Assembly (NCBI GenBank): GCA_044341025.1
Contig: JBIISM010000016.1
Location: forward strand, 1-45,532
Direction: 5' to 3'
Length of the DNA stretch: 45,532 nt
Source of the DNA: JABMMZ01 sp044341025
GTDB lineage: Bacteria > Bacteroidota > Bacteroidia > NS11-12g > UBA955
This document shows, one piece after another, positions 8,601 to 17,262 of the stretch (its first letter is position 1; each line of letters starts with the position of its first letter). The notes beneath the pieces are model-generated. The model saw only the letters and a list, made by a program, of their open reading frames with translations, was not told where the DNA came from and searched no databases. Made by a program: the position numbers and the translations under genes.

Positions 8601-11600
8601 TTCCCAAACGGATAAATGCTGAAATATCACCGTCTTTCAAATCTGTGCCTTCAGCATGCACAAACATTTTTAAGTTTTTGTAGTTCCGGATATCAAAGTT
8701 AGATGTTTTGTATGCTCCTCTTGAATCTCCTGGCTTTAAATTACAAACTCTAAGTGACAAGGACTGCTCATTTTGTTGCACCACATTTTGAGAAGCTGGG
8801 TCACGCACCCTATCTATCCCTGGAGGTTCGACATAGCGGATTGGCTGACGTTTGCCGTTTTCTTCAATGTTAACTGTAGAAACCACAAAGGTTGTATTGT
8901 CTGTTGGGTCTAATGGAACCACTGCACCTGGTTTGGTTAGTGAATTCAAATAACGTCTCCAATCGGCGCGCACCAATTGCATTTGTGCAAACCTCAAAGT
9001 GGTGCTGTCTGAAAACCCTTTCATGTACATGCGCATGAAACGAATTGACTTGAAGTCAGAAATATTGCCAACTGATTTGGTGTATTCTCTTACTGGAATC
9101 TTAATTTGTATCCACCTAACCTTTTCTTTTTTGCCATTCTTTAAGGTCTTTTCAATTTCAGAAATATCGGTTACAAACCCCTTGCCTATTTCAAGGTCTT
9201 GCGGACTCAAACTGATTTCATAATTGAAATAGTCTTCCGTTTGGTTCATGGTAAAATCGCTGTTGATGTCTTCGTTATCTGGAATGGTAGACGCACTTTT
9301 TGGCGTGCCATCATCTAATTTATCTAAAGTAGAATTGCCTTGTAAACTGTTGTAGGCTTTGTACCTTGAAACCACTGACGCTTTAACGTCATTGTATTCA
9401 GGACTTCTATTGTGTTTGTAGTTGTCGTTTGAGGGATCATTCAGGGCTTTTATATAAATGTCTGAATTTGCACCAAACAATGACTGCAAATTGCTTAAGT
9501 ATTGGGCATAGAAACTGCGCTCATCGTCGTCGTTCATGCCATCCAAACCAACATCTTGGAATGGTCTGGCTGCTGGTTCATTGTCGAAGGCACTGTTTAA
9601 TTGTGGCAACACCGGAACCCGACCAAAACTAGAGGTATCCAAATCGTCTAATTTGCCTTGGGGATTAAATCCATTTTCAAAAACCTTGCGCCTATCTGGC
9701 AAAATATCTTCACTTACGTTACCAAGATCAATGTATAATTTTCCTTTGTTCGTGGTGTTTTGATCGTAGATGAATGGATCCATCATCCAAATTTCTATGT
9801 AATCAATATTCGCCGCTTCAAAGTCGTTGCTCTCTATTCGGCGCATAATACCACCCCAAGCTTTAACGGGTTCTTTAAAGAATCCATTGCTGGTAAAGTC
9901 GTTGGTGGCATTGTAGTTATACTGACCTCTTTCTCTAGGATAAAACGCCAAGTCTAAAGTTGGTAAAATATTTGGTGCGCCTTGTTGGATTTGTTTGTTA
10001 GGAAAAACCTCATTCACAGAAATCTCACGCATAAAGTGGTTGCTCTGCATTTCGACATCTACGGCAATGTGCTCAGGGGTATACTTATCTTTTCTGTAAA
10101 AGGTTGGGTCAATATTATACCAAGCGATCTTTCCACGGTTATTGCCCCAAGATTTTTTATCTGTTACAGACAGATTCCATTCAGGGAATAAAACCGGTTG
10201 GTATTGAGGCAAACTTGCCAATTTCCAACTGGAAACCAATCTTAAGTCGAAGGTTGTTTCTGCACCTTCAAAGTCGTCCAAATAACTTACGCCTCTGGTT
10301 TCGTTTTGTCCACGTGCTTGTCCTGGAAATATACGTGCATACTCCCACTGACTGCTCAAACGGCTTTCTGCTTTGGTTTGAATAAATGGCAAACGGTCTA
10401 CCAATTTGGTTAAAAACAAGGATGGCGTGGAATAGCTGCCATCAAAACCGATGATGGTGTTTAAAAGCGGTTCATCACCAATATTGGTCTTAGGGGTTAA
10501 AGCCCTTTCGTACATATGAAGAATGGTTCCACCCAAGATTAATTTCTTGCTCGCTGCGTAGTCAAAACGTGCACCCAACAACGTTTTTTGTTGGATATTA
10601 AACATGCTGTTGCTTTCTGCAGAAACTTTTATAACCGCACCAGATTGCAGTATGCCTTGGTTGATAATGCTCACCTTACCGGCATTGTAATCGACAATAA
10701 AATCGACGTTCTCTGTCAGCTTCGTACCATTGGCTGTTACCACCACAGAACCTTGCGGAACGTTTAAAGCATTTAGCGAAATTTCATTCGAGCTTGTTCC
10801 TTTGTAACTGCCTTTTAAGAAAAACTTATTGTGTGTTACATCTTGCTCGGCCAGCCACTTGGTGCTATCATACAAGGCATCGTAAACATATTTGTTGGCT
10901 ACCAAGGAGTCGCCATTAAATTTACGCCTTAAGTGGTTGCCGAAAGGCTCTCTCACAGGAAAAATCACACGTCCATTTTTTGATTGGAAGCTGACGTCTT
11001 CTATGGCATCAAACACACCATCAGGCTTTGCTTCACCTTGTCTGTTGATGCGGTCCATATTCATGACGCGGATCAATGGTGTGCCTCCGCTTAGTTCTGG
11101 ATAAGCATTTACTGGCATGTAATTCAAATCAGCTCCCGAAGGGTCATCGTTGTATATTACATTAAAGTTCAGGTCGTTTGCATTGATGTTAAATGAACCT
11201 AAAGAGTAGATATTTTTCATCATCAATTCCCACATTGGAATTTTTGTTCTGATGATGTTGTTCTTCAACATTTTAACCATCAAGACTTTTGAATCTTCCC
11301 TGGTGCTGGAAATTTCAGAGGCAAATTCCCCAACCTTATAAGGTATTCCATTGTAGGTGTATTCAAATGCAACACCTAAAATTTCGTCGTTATTTAACGC
11401 TGTATTTAAAGAGATATAACCCAGTTTTTGGTTGACTGTAAAATCATTTTCTCCCAATTGTTTTGCATAGGTTAGCAATTCGTAATCGAAGCCTTGTTTC
11501 AAATTAGGGAAACCCGCATTTAATGCATCAATGGATGTTTTTGATTGTCTAATTAAATCCTTAGATGCGGCATTGGTCAAATCGGCGTACTGGCTATTTG

Positions 11601-12915
11601 AGAAATTGTCTGCAACAGGATTTAATGACCCGTTTATTAAAGTTTTGTTGTAAGGTGCTTTTTCTCCAATATCCATCAAGGCCAATACGTCGCGGGTATT
11701 GTCATAGCTACCACCTCGGTTGGTTACCCAAACCTCAACACGGTTGATCACGATGCCCGAATTAATTAAAGGCAAAGTAGACATCGCACCATCAAATTGA
11801 TCTTTGAAAAATTCAGACAAGAAATAGTGTCTATTTTGGTCGTAGTTGTGGGCTTGAATGTTGAAGTTGGTTATTTGAGCACCTCCATTAACTGTGGTTT
11901 CTGTGCGTTGACCTTTGTTTTGCGTCGCAATAACCGTCATTTTCAATTTGCCAAACTGCCAAGACGTTTTAATACCAAACAACGATTGACCCGCTTGAAT
12001 TAAACTTCCGTTTAATGGCAAACTCACATTACCCAACTCAACCGATTTTAACATTTGGTCTTCTTTCCCTACCCAATTCAATTTGGTTTGGTTGTCAAAA
12101 TCAAACGTAGCATCGGTATCGTATTTGATGCCCAAGTTTAAGGCATTGCCTATTTTACCCTGTACGTTTAATTGAATTTTTTGATCAAAATCAAACTGCC
12201 CGGTTCTTTGCATACGGGCACTGTACATTGGATTTCGAACCGTATTAAAAATACCTCCAAAAGTTAATTCCGCAGATCCACTTGGTTGAATATCGATTAG
12301 GCCACCTCTAAACAATTTGTCTAATACCTCTGGTGTTTTGACAAGCGTTGGCGATTTGTTGTTGTTAAATCCACTTTGACCGGCATTGCTTTTAGATTTT
12401 TGATCAAAATAACGCTTGCGTTCTTCTTTTGCACTCTCCGCCATGTATTCATCGCGGGTCATCTCACGCAGCAAGGTTTTTTTACCTGCTACCTCCTTGT
12501 ATTCTTCATACATCTTGGTTTCGGTATTGTATTCTACGTAGGTTTTAACAGAGGGGTCGTTGAGGTCTATATTGTTCTTGTACTTAGAATCTTCGCGGCC
12601 TTTGTTGTCTTTAACTGGGTACAACAAATCATCTTTTTTACTGCTGTCCTTCCCTGTTTTTTTGCTTTTAGAGGTGTCCGCTGGCGCTGAATCAAATTCT
12701 TTTAGGCTAAGATTTTTGTCTGATTCAAATATTTTTGCGCCAAATTCTTCTTCGATACCTTCTATCGAAAGCGCTAATATTGGAGGAATTTCCATCCAAG
12801 CTGAGGCAGATCGAGAAAGCGTAATTAATGGCAGTCCAGCAATACTGAACAACAACCACAACCCTCCCTTTGACCAAAGCTTATTTAAAGACTGCGTTGG
12901 TTTCACAAGTAACAA
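5665..12915 (-). CDS. sprA: SprA, type IX secretion system outer-membrane translocon
   Basis: At 2416 residues this matches the very long SprA (Sov) family, the 36-strand barrel through which T9SS cargo leaves the periplasm. A hydrophobic signal segment at about 15-38 is followed by an acidic/lysine-rich linker (60-200) and then long barrel repeats, for example IDIQPSGSAELTFGG and VNFTNVRKNQTGSGKL. The protein ends with a typical strand and aromatic pattern (GVKLRYTIQ), consistent with BAM-dependent insertion. It starts at TTG 12915; an in-frame GTG three codons later is the alternative. The gene stands alone: no porin-like gldKLMN cluster or ruvA is adjacent. The PorV-like barrel at 27665-28792 is a possible partner, and the two sorting-domain proteins in this window are possible cargo. 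Confidence 0.95.
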   Translation of the reverse strand: MLLVKPTQSLNKLWSKGGLWLLFSIAGLPLITLSRSASAWMEIPPILALSIEGIEEEFGAKIFESDKNLSLKEFDSAPADTSKSKKTGKDSSKKDDLLYPVKDNKGREDSKYKNNIDLNDPSVKTYVEYNTETKMYEEYKEVAGKKTLLREMTRDEYMAESAKEERKRYFDQKSKSNAGQSGFNNNKSPTLVKTPEVLDKLFRGGLIDIQPSGSAELTFGGIFNTVRNPMYSARMQRTGQFDFDQKIQLNVQGKIGNALNLGIKYDTDATFDFDNQTKLNWVGKEDQMLKSVELGNVSLPLNGSLIQAGQSLFGIKTSWQFGKLKMTVIATQNKGQRTETTVNGGAQITNFNIQAHNYDQNRHYFLSEFFKDQFDGAMSTLPLINSGIVINRVEVWVTNRGGSYDNTRDVLALMDIGEKAPYNKTLINGSLNPVADNFSNSQYADLTNAASKDLIRQSKTSIDALNAGFPNLKQGFDYELLTYAKQLGENDFTVNQKLGYISLNTALNNDEILGVAFEYTYNGIPYKVGEFASEISSTREDSKVLMVKMLKNNIIRTKIPMWELMMKNIYSLGSFNINANDLNFNVIYNDDPSGADLNYMPVNAYPELSGGTPLIRVMNMDRINRQGEAKPDGVFDAIEDVSFQSKNGRVIFPVREPFGNHLRRKFNGDSLVANKYVYDALYDSTKWLAEQDVTHNKFFLKGSYKGTSSNEISLNALNVPQGSVVVTANGTKLTENVDFIVDYNAGKVSIINQGILQSGAVIKVSAESNSMFNIQQKTLLGARFDYAASKKLILGGTILHMYERALTPKTNIGDEPLLNTIIGFDGSYSTPSLFLTKLVDRLPFIQTKAESRLSSQWEYARIFPGQARGQNETRGVSYLDDFEGAETTFDLRLVSSWKLASLPQYQPVLFPEWNLSVTDKKSWGNNRGKIAWYNIDPTFYRKDKYTPEHIAVDVEMQSNHFMREISVNEVFPNKQIQQGAPNILPTLDLAFYPRERGQYNYNATNDFTSNGFFKEPVKAWGGIMRRIESNDFEAANIDYIEIWMMDPFIYDQNTTNKGKLYIDLGNVSEDILPDRRKVFENGFNPQGKLDDLDTSSFGRVPVLPQLNSAFDNEPAARPFQDVGLDGMNDDDERSFYAQYLSNLQSLFGANSDIYIKALNDPSNDNYKHNRSPEYNDVKASVVSRYKAYNSLQGNSTLDKLDDGTPKSASTIPDNEDINSDFTMNQTEDYFNYEISLSPQDLEIGKGFVTDISEIEKTLKNGKKEKVRWIQIKIPVREYTKSVGNISDFKSIRFMRMYMKGFSDSTTLRFAQMQLVRADWRRYLNSLTKPGAVVPLDPTDNTTFVVSTVNIEENGKRQPIRYVEPPGIDRVRDPASQNVVQQNEQSLSLRVCNLKPGDSRGAYKTSNFDIRNYKNLKMFVHAEGTDLKDGDISAFIRLGTDLVGNYYEYEIPLKMTPDGTYSADQIWKSENAFDFELSDLFNAKNKRSESNVQLTRPFFYYNDKGHKITVLGLPDLSNVRTIMLGVRNNTDLAKCGEVWFNELRVTDITNKGGWAATSRVVAQMADFATLSASGNISTIGFGGIDKRLNERNLADNYQFDLASSFELGKFFPQKSGYNIPMFVGYSGTIVRPKFNPLNPDIELKTAVERLPDDQKKQVLRNAEDYNTRYSVNFTNVRKNQTGSGKLMPWSISNFNFTYSYIYLQKRNIQVEQQYSKTYHGSLGYMYSPKSKPWEPFKFIKSKHLALIRDFNVRALPQNISIRMDVDRYYSEMLARNNDLFKQLTPRLFDKNFTIQRVYNVNYPITKNLKLDYSATVNSRIQEPFGQLNTQEKKDSVRNDFWALGRMRDFNQIANFNYSLPFDKVGILNWITSTARYGANYGWTQAPPAYSTLGNTIQNSRELTLNTQFNFVSLYNKIPLLRRINQGTKKAKAGGPAADDKGSAATEKNKKEKQAFGTGFLRALMMVRNANVNYTLRDGIVLPGFVHQIDYFGQNFAHSVPGIPFILGSQNEDIRYNLAQMGALTNDVRVNNFYSQNHIKTIQGSATLEPMKDFRIQMNFNLSRSNTLQTLFRYDTTGEYKNIAGQWRDLSLRETGNFTMTGIFIQTANDKASAKNNWESTNYQNFENFRFVVSQRQANEDGRVALKGIDKTNGGKYYYGYGAKAQNTLIPAFFAAYTGINQSKVSLSPFRSLPLPNWNINYNGLSKIKALGKIFTNITLQHRYSGTYNIGGYTSNLYYNPNDTARGGKDLVSQYNINNVNIREQFSPLIGIDVTTKSGITGGFKINRSRNVSLSVPNAILTELTSKDFSFNLSYRTSGVKIPIKVNGKKIYLENDLLMDMRISIQNNFTVIRQVDLNSNTIQSGQRVVMIQPNINYMVNKNVNLNIYYERRASKPHASNAFPTALTNFGVKLRYTIQ

Positions 12916-12932
12916 AAAATACTAAAATTTAT

Positions 12933-12940
12933 CAAAAATA
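12933..12940 (-). promoter_or_regulatory. candidate -7 box TATTTTTG upstream of sprA
   Basis: The minus-strand TATTTTTG fits TAnnTTTG and lies 18 bp before the TTG start of sprA. No TTG is visible at -33 spacing. Confidence 0.4.
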
Positions 12941-13074
12941 AGTTAATTGGTAGCGTCTTTTCTATAGGCTTTTGAGGGTATTAAAGTGCGAATATAACGA
13001 AGTTCTTTAAAAAAAATTGCGGTTTGAAAAATTTTATGACCTTAAAATTACAATTTAGCAATGCTATTTTCTAG

Positions 13075-13082
13075 TATTTTTG
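13075..13082 (+). promoter_or_regulatory. candidate -7 box TATTTTTG for the PagL-like gene
   Basis: The box ends 4 nt before the GTG at 13087, implying a leaderless or nearly leaderless transcript. No convincing -33 element is seen. Confidence 0.4.
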
Positions 13083-13086
13083 CAAG

Positions 13087-14205
13087 GTGACCAGCAAACG
13101 CCTACTTATCGCTTTTTGTATTTTGCCTTTATTGCTAAATGCACAAAAATACCAGGGCCTTCAGGTAAATCTTCTGCCTGGCTTTCTTATTGCCCATAGA
13201 GAATACATGGCAAATATGGAAGCCCACACATTTGGATTGGAACTTAATTACAGCAGCAATTATACGGGTTGGTCTCAAGCAGACGAAGGATACAAGCATT
13301 TCCGCTGGGGCACAGGCCTAAGCTATTTTAACATGGGAAACCGCAATCTTAATGGCAATGTATTGGCTTGGCATATCCATGTTGAAGCAAATCTCAAAAA
13401 ACGCGAAAAATTTCAAGCGGTTTTAAAATTTGGGTCAGGCGTCGGTTACCTCGACCGCCCTTACAATTTGGAGTCGAACAAAAAAAACAAAGCCATTGGG
13501 TCTAAACTTAATGGGAATATGCAAGTAATGTATAAGGCTTACTTTGATTTAAACAAAAAGACATCTTTGGTTTTAGGTGCTGGCGTAACGCATTACAGCA
13601 ATGGAAATTTTAAACGCCCCAATCTTGGCATTAATATGATGCACTTGGATTTTGGTCTATTGCAAAAAATAAAAATTTCAGAAGACAAAAAACCTAAAAA
13701 CCTTCCAACTCTTTTCCCTAGCTCCGGCTTCGAAATCATGGCTGGATATGCCCGCAAACAAATAGCTGTGGCAGACACCCGCTTTTTTAACATTTACTCA
13801 AGCAGTCTTTTGTACTATTTCAGGCACAACAATAATAGAAACTGGCGCATGGGAACAGAAGTGTTTTTTGATAAAACCTACCCTTATACTTTATTTAACG
13901 AGGCTTCGTTAAAAGGTGTAAAAGCCAAAGACATTACTGAAGTGGCGCTTAAAGTAGGGCATGAATTTATGTTTGGCCGCTTGGCCATTGTTACCGATTT
14001 GGGCACTTATCTTTACCGACCAAGCGACTATAAAAAACGCGTGTACTTTGCCATTGGTTTTAACTACTGCTTTGGAAGAGGTATTATTGCCCAAACCCGC
14101 TTAAAAACACATATGGCCGTAGCGGATTATTTTTACTGGGGTGGCGCTTACCGATTTAATCCACTAAACAATAAAGTGCCTTCTCCTAATCAAAATTGGC
14201 AATGA
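13087..14205 (+). CDS. PagL-like lipid A deacylase (acyloxyacyl hydrolase family), outer membrane
   Basis: 372 residues with a clear signal peptide (1-19, cleaved near LLLNA|Q) and alternating beta-barrel segments. Residues 164-184 contain the block GVTHYSNGNFKRPNLGIN, which resembles the His-x-Ser-Asn active-site strand of PagL, the outer-membrane esterase that removes the 3-O-acyl chain from lipid A (His169, Ser171 here). I could not place the acidic third residue with confidence. The barrel is much longer than proteobacterial PagL (about 150 residues), as is common for Bacteroidota homologues. It begins with GTG at 13087, chosen because the signal peptide starts there. Its stop overlaps the next gene's ATG (ATGA). 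Other outer-membrane barrels cannot be excluded. Confidence 0.7.
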   Translation: MTSKRLLIAFCILPLLLNAQKYQGLQVNLLPGFLIAHREYMANMEAHTFGLELNYSSNYTGWSQADEGYKHFRWGTGLSYFNMGNRNLNGNVLAWHIHVEANLKKREKFQAVLKFGSGVGYLDRPYNLESNKKNKAIGSKLNGNMQVMYKAYFDLNKKTSLVLGAGVTHYSNGNFKRPNLGINMMHLDFGLLQKIKISEDKKPKNLPTLFPSSGFEIMAGYARKQIAVADTRFFNIYSSSLLYYFRHNNNRNWRMGTEVFFDKTYPYTLFNEASLKGVKAKDITEVALKVGHEFMFGRLAIVTDLGTYLYRPSDYKKRVYFAIGFNYCFGRGIIAQTRLKTHMAVADYFYWGGAYRFNPLNNKVPSPNQNWQ

Positions 14206-14942
14206 AAAATTTAAACTTAAGCTTTACACTGATCGTTTTCAGTTTATTTTTCTCAAACTGCAAACACGCCGACGATCTGGTGACCTCTTATGGAGATGAA
14301 ACTACTGAAACCAGAAAGGTCGAAAGCTTTGACAAAATTTTGGCTGGCGAAAAATTTGATATTGAATTGGTGCAAGATTCAGCCAAAGCTGGAACCATTG
14401 AAATGACGGCCGGTTCTAATGTACTTAAAGGATATACCACAAAAGTGAACAATGGCGAACTTATTATTGCCAATGACAACAAATACAATTGGGTGCGCAA
14501 GTTGAGAGTACGCCAAAAAGTTGTGGTGTATTTTGAAACCTTAAATAAGATTCAAATCAATGGTTCTGCTAAATTTACTTGCCGAGATTCCATCAGCAAC
14601 AAAGGTACTTTAGAAATCAAGCATGGTGGATTGGAAGATGCTGATTTATTGGTGAAAGGTGATTATGTTTTTGTTGACTGCACCAATACGGGTGGCGTGA
14701 ACCTAGAAGGCAGCTGTTTTTTACTTTCTGCATCTATTGATGACATTAGCTTTGTTAATTCATATAAGTTAAATGCTGAAAAAACGTATATCAGCAGTTT
14801 TAGCAAAGATGACAGTTATATTTTCGGAAGAAACATCATAGACATCAAACTATGGGGCACTGGAAATATCCATTACAGAGACAGCAGCAACACCAGTGTA
14901 AATATTATTGACACTGGCGAAGGCCAGGTAATAAAGGACTAA
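14202..14942 (+). CDS. GIN-domain (DUF2807-like) lipoprotein
   Basis: 246 residues with a lipoprotein signal ending in FFSNC (Cys20), so it should be lipid-anchored in the envelope. The body is a right-handed beta-helix-like fold of the head GIN domain type: an opening FDKILAGEKFDIELVQ, then INGSAKFTC, and LWGTGNIHYRD near the end. The family is widespread in Bacteroidota, has no defined enzymatic role and is often annotated as putative autotransporter adhesin. The ATG at 14202 overlaps the stop of the PagL-like gene, so the pair is translationally coupled. An upstream in-frame TTG at 14196 is a less likely start. Its stop codon overlaps the stop of the convergent GT87-like gene. Confidence 0.8.
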   Translation: MKNLNLSFTLIVFSLFFSNCKHADDLVTSYGDETTETRKVESFDKILAGEKFDIELVQDSAKAGTIEMTAGSNVLKGYTTKVNNGELIIANDNKYNWVRKLRVRQKVVVYFETLNKIQINGSAKFTCRDSISNKGTLEIKHGGLEDADLLVKGDYVFVDCTNTGGVNLEGSCFLLSASIDDISFVNSYKLNAEKTYISSFSKDDSYIFGRNIIDIKLWGTGNIHYRDSSNTSVNIIDTGEGQVIKD

Positions 14943-16192
14943 TTTTTTATTGGTAAATTTTGGCTACTCAATTTTGCAGCCAAATAAATATACATAAGGA
15001 ATATGGCCAACATGCCCATGGTAATTAAACGGTAAATTTTAAAAACAGTTACCGCTGTTTGCCCAGCAAAATCGACCCACACCAAGTTACCTGTCAAAGC
15101 AATAAAAACCATAAATAAAATATAGTGGCTAACACTTTTCAATTTTGCTAACATCAACATTAAAACGGCAAACATTGGCATGCTAAACATAAAACTATAC
15201 TCTCTTTGGTGGGGAAAGCATAACGGTATTAAAGCCATAAATCCAGCCGCTATTACAAAACCCTTGTCCACGCCATAAACGGCATGCTTGGCTTTAAATG
15301 CCAAATAAACCACCGAGCCTAAAAGTGCCGCACGAATGGCGTTGGTTATAAGAAACAAACTCTGTCTTGAAAGGTCCGCTATATTTACCTGCGGCTCCAA
15401 ATAAACGGGTTCAGCAGACAAAAATTTAGTTACCATGGATGACAAATCCGTGAATCCATATTCGTATGTCTGCATCACATGTATGTCGCTTACTGGGTTT
15501 AAAGTTTTTAACCATTCTCCTATTAAGAATTGATTGGTTTCAAAACCGATAAACAAAGCTGGAATATATAAAAAGAAAAGCAAAGCCGCAAGGCCTAGTC
15601 CGATAATTTGAAATGGCTTTTTGCCCATCACAATGATATACGGCGCCAAAACGATGGGCATAATTTTGATGTTGATGCCCAAACACAAAATCAAAATTGC
15701 CCAAACCCAATGTCCCTTTTTCAATAAATGGTAGGCCTCAAACATGGTCCATAAAATCAAAACGCTTATTTGGTTAAAGGTGTAATTGACCAAAACAATT
15801 TTTCCAAACAAAAGCAAAAGAAAGAAAAAGACAAGCGCAGAACTTTTTTCGGTTTTAAAAACATGGATTCTCAACAAGATGAAAACGCGCACAAAAAGAG
15901 CCGTGTTGATTGCAAACCAAATCCACTTTACGGTATTGATTCCTAACGATTGAATACTGCCCATGATGCCAGCGAACAATACACTGTAAAAATATTTTAA
16001 GTTGTAGTAGTGTGGCGGGCCATAAATATTCTCACCATTTAACAAGCGTTCACCAGCGTGGAAGAACACATCAAAGTCATCCATTCCTCCTGTCTGCCTA
16101 TTCTTGAGAGAGAAAAGCCACAAGACATAGATGAAGATTATAACACAATAAAAATCTATTTTCTTAAAACCCGATTTAATGGCAGCTAGCAT
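14939..16192 (-). CDS. GT87-like (DUF2029) polyprenyl-phosphate-dependent membrane glycosyltransferase
   Basis: 417 residues with about ten transmembrane helices. After the first helix the loop MDDFDVFFHAGERLLNGENI matches the acidic loop of the GT87/DUF2029 mannosyltransferase-like family, in which the Asp is the presumed catalytic base, and INIKIMPIVLAPY is typical of its middle helices. Members use polyprenyl-phosphate sugars on the outer face of the inner membrane. It is the last gene after truA and lpxK, 37 nt downstream of lpxK, which would fit a role in envelope glycoconjugates, though the acceptor is unknown. Start ATG 16192. The stop overlaps that of the convergent lipoprotein gene. 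Confidence 0.75.
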   Translation of the reverse strand: MLAAIKSGFKKIDFYCVIIFIYVLWLFSLKNRQTGGMDDFDVFFHAGERLLNGENIYGPPHYYNLKYFYSVLFAGIMGSIQSLGINTVKWIWFAINTALFVRVFILLRIHVFKTEKSSALVFFFLLLLFGKIVLVNYTFNQISVLILWTMFEAYHLLKKGHWVWAILILCLGINIKIMPIVLAPYIIVMGKKPFQIIGLGLAALLFFLYIPALFIGFETNQFLIGEWLKTLNPVSDIHVMQTYEYGFTDLSSMVTKFLSAEPVYLEPQVNIADLSRQSLFLITNAIRAALLGSVVYLAFKAKHAVYGVDKGFVIAAGFMALIPLCFPHQREYSFMFSMPMFAVLMLMLAKLKSVSHYILFMVFIALTGNLVWVDFAGQTAVTVFKIYRLITMGMLAIFLMYIYLAAKLSSQNLPIKN

Positions 16193-16229
16193 GTCAACAA
16201 ATATAAAGTTTTAGGTATTTATTCAACTT

Positions 16230-17249
16230 TTAACTTAAAAGCTTTTCTTTTATTAAAGCATCAAAACGGCTTTCATCCTCAAAAAAAAACTGAACTTGAA
16301 CCGGCAAAACATAAAACTGATTCATTGGAATTAAATTATAAATGCCTTCAGCGCTTAATTTAACAGCATCCTTTTCGGTGGTAAACACAATGGTGTCGTC
16401 ATCCAATTTGGACAAGATTTGCTTCATATCGTTTGCCGTGTAATGGTGGTGGTCTTTATAACTTATAGAGGTACAATTATGAGAAATCCGCATGCAAATT
16501 TCTTTGAACGAATCAGGATTGGCAATGCCACTTAAGGCAATTATCTTTTTAAATGGTCTTTTATCTATTGACAAATTCCCTTTTACTTTTCTTGGATTCC
16601 CAATTTGCAAGGTAGAAAAAAACACATCTTGCTTGGCATGTGCCTTGATGGATTTTAGAAAATTCTCCTTTTGTTCTAAACTTAACTTTTCAGGACATTT
16701 GCTGATGATGATGATATCTGCTCTTTTTGCCCCCGAAGAGCATTCGCGCAAACGTCCATAAGGCATTGGAAAATCATTGTAATACGGTTTTTTATAATCA
16801 GACAAAAGAATTTGAACCCCACATTTTACAGCACGGTGCTGAAACGCATCGTCTAATAGCACCAGCTCTGCGTCTGTCTTTTCCAAATGCTTAAGTCCAT
16901 TTTCCCTGCTTTCTGCTACCACAACCTGAGCACCTGGCAGGGTTTGAAAATACCACAATGGCTCATCCCCAATAGATTCGGCATTTGATTGAGCATCTGC
17001 ACAGATTAAACCTTTGGTTTTACGGCCATAGCCACGCGATAATATTGCTGTGTTGTATTTAGAGGATAACATCCAATACAAATAGGCTGTCATTGGCGTT
17101 TTACCAGAACCTCCAACCTGTAAATTGCCAATAACAATGGTTTTGAGTTTTGATCGGTAAGACTTAAATATTTTCAAATCATAACATACATTTCTCAGCC
17201 AAGTAATACAACCATATAACACCGAAAAAGGAAGGAGAAAAATCTTCAT
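16230..17249 (-). CDS. lpxK: tetraacyldisaccharide 4'-kinase
   Basis: 339 residues. LpxK phosphorylates the 4' position of the lipid A disaccharide in the Raetz pathway at the inner membrane. The N-terminal membrane-associated helix (1-20) precedes the P-loop GNLQVGGSGKTP at 41-52, a variant of the family's VGNxTxGGxGKTP. Further family motifs are ILSRGYGRK, GDEPLW and LLDDAFQHR, the last carrying the catalytic and substrate-binding Asp and His residues. I use the ATG at 17249 rather than the TTG one codon earlier. The gene follows truA by 13 nt and precedes the GT87-like gene, suggesting one transcript. Confidence 0.95.
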   Translation of the reverse strand: MKIFLLPFSVLYGCITWLRNVCYDLKIFKSYRSKLKTIVIGNLQVGGSGKTPMTAYLYWMLSSKYNTAILSRGYGRKTKGLICADAQSNAESIGDEPLWYFQTLPGAQVVVAESRENGLKHLEKTDAELVLLDDAFQHRAVKCGVQILLSDYKKPYYNDFPMPYGRLRECSSGAKRADIIIISKCPEKLSLEQKENFLKSIKAHAKQDVFFSTLQIGNPRKVKGNLSIDKRPFKKIIALSGIANPDSFKEICMRISHNCTSISYKDHHHYTANDMKQILSKLDDDTIVFTTEKDAVKLSAEGIYNLIPMNQFYVLPVQVQFFFEDESRFDALIKEKLLS

Positions 17250-17262
17250 CAACTACATTTAA

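Noticed and set aside
5629..12925. About a dozen plus-strand reading frames of 60-121 codons inside sprA
   Set aside because: They lie opposite a full-length, clearly recognisable 2416-codon gene, have no start context or family similarity, and follow from its codon pattern.
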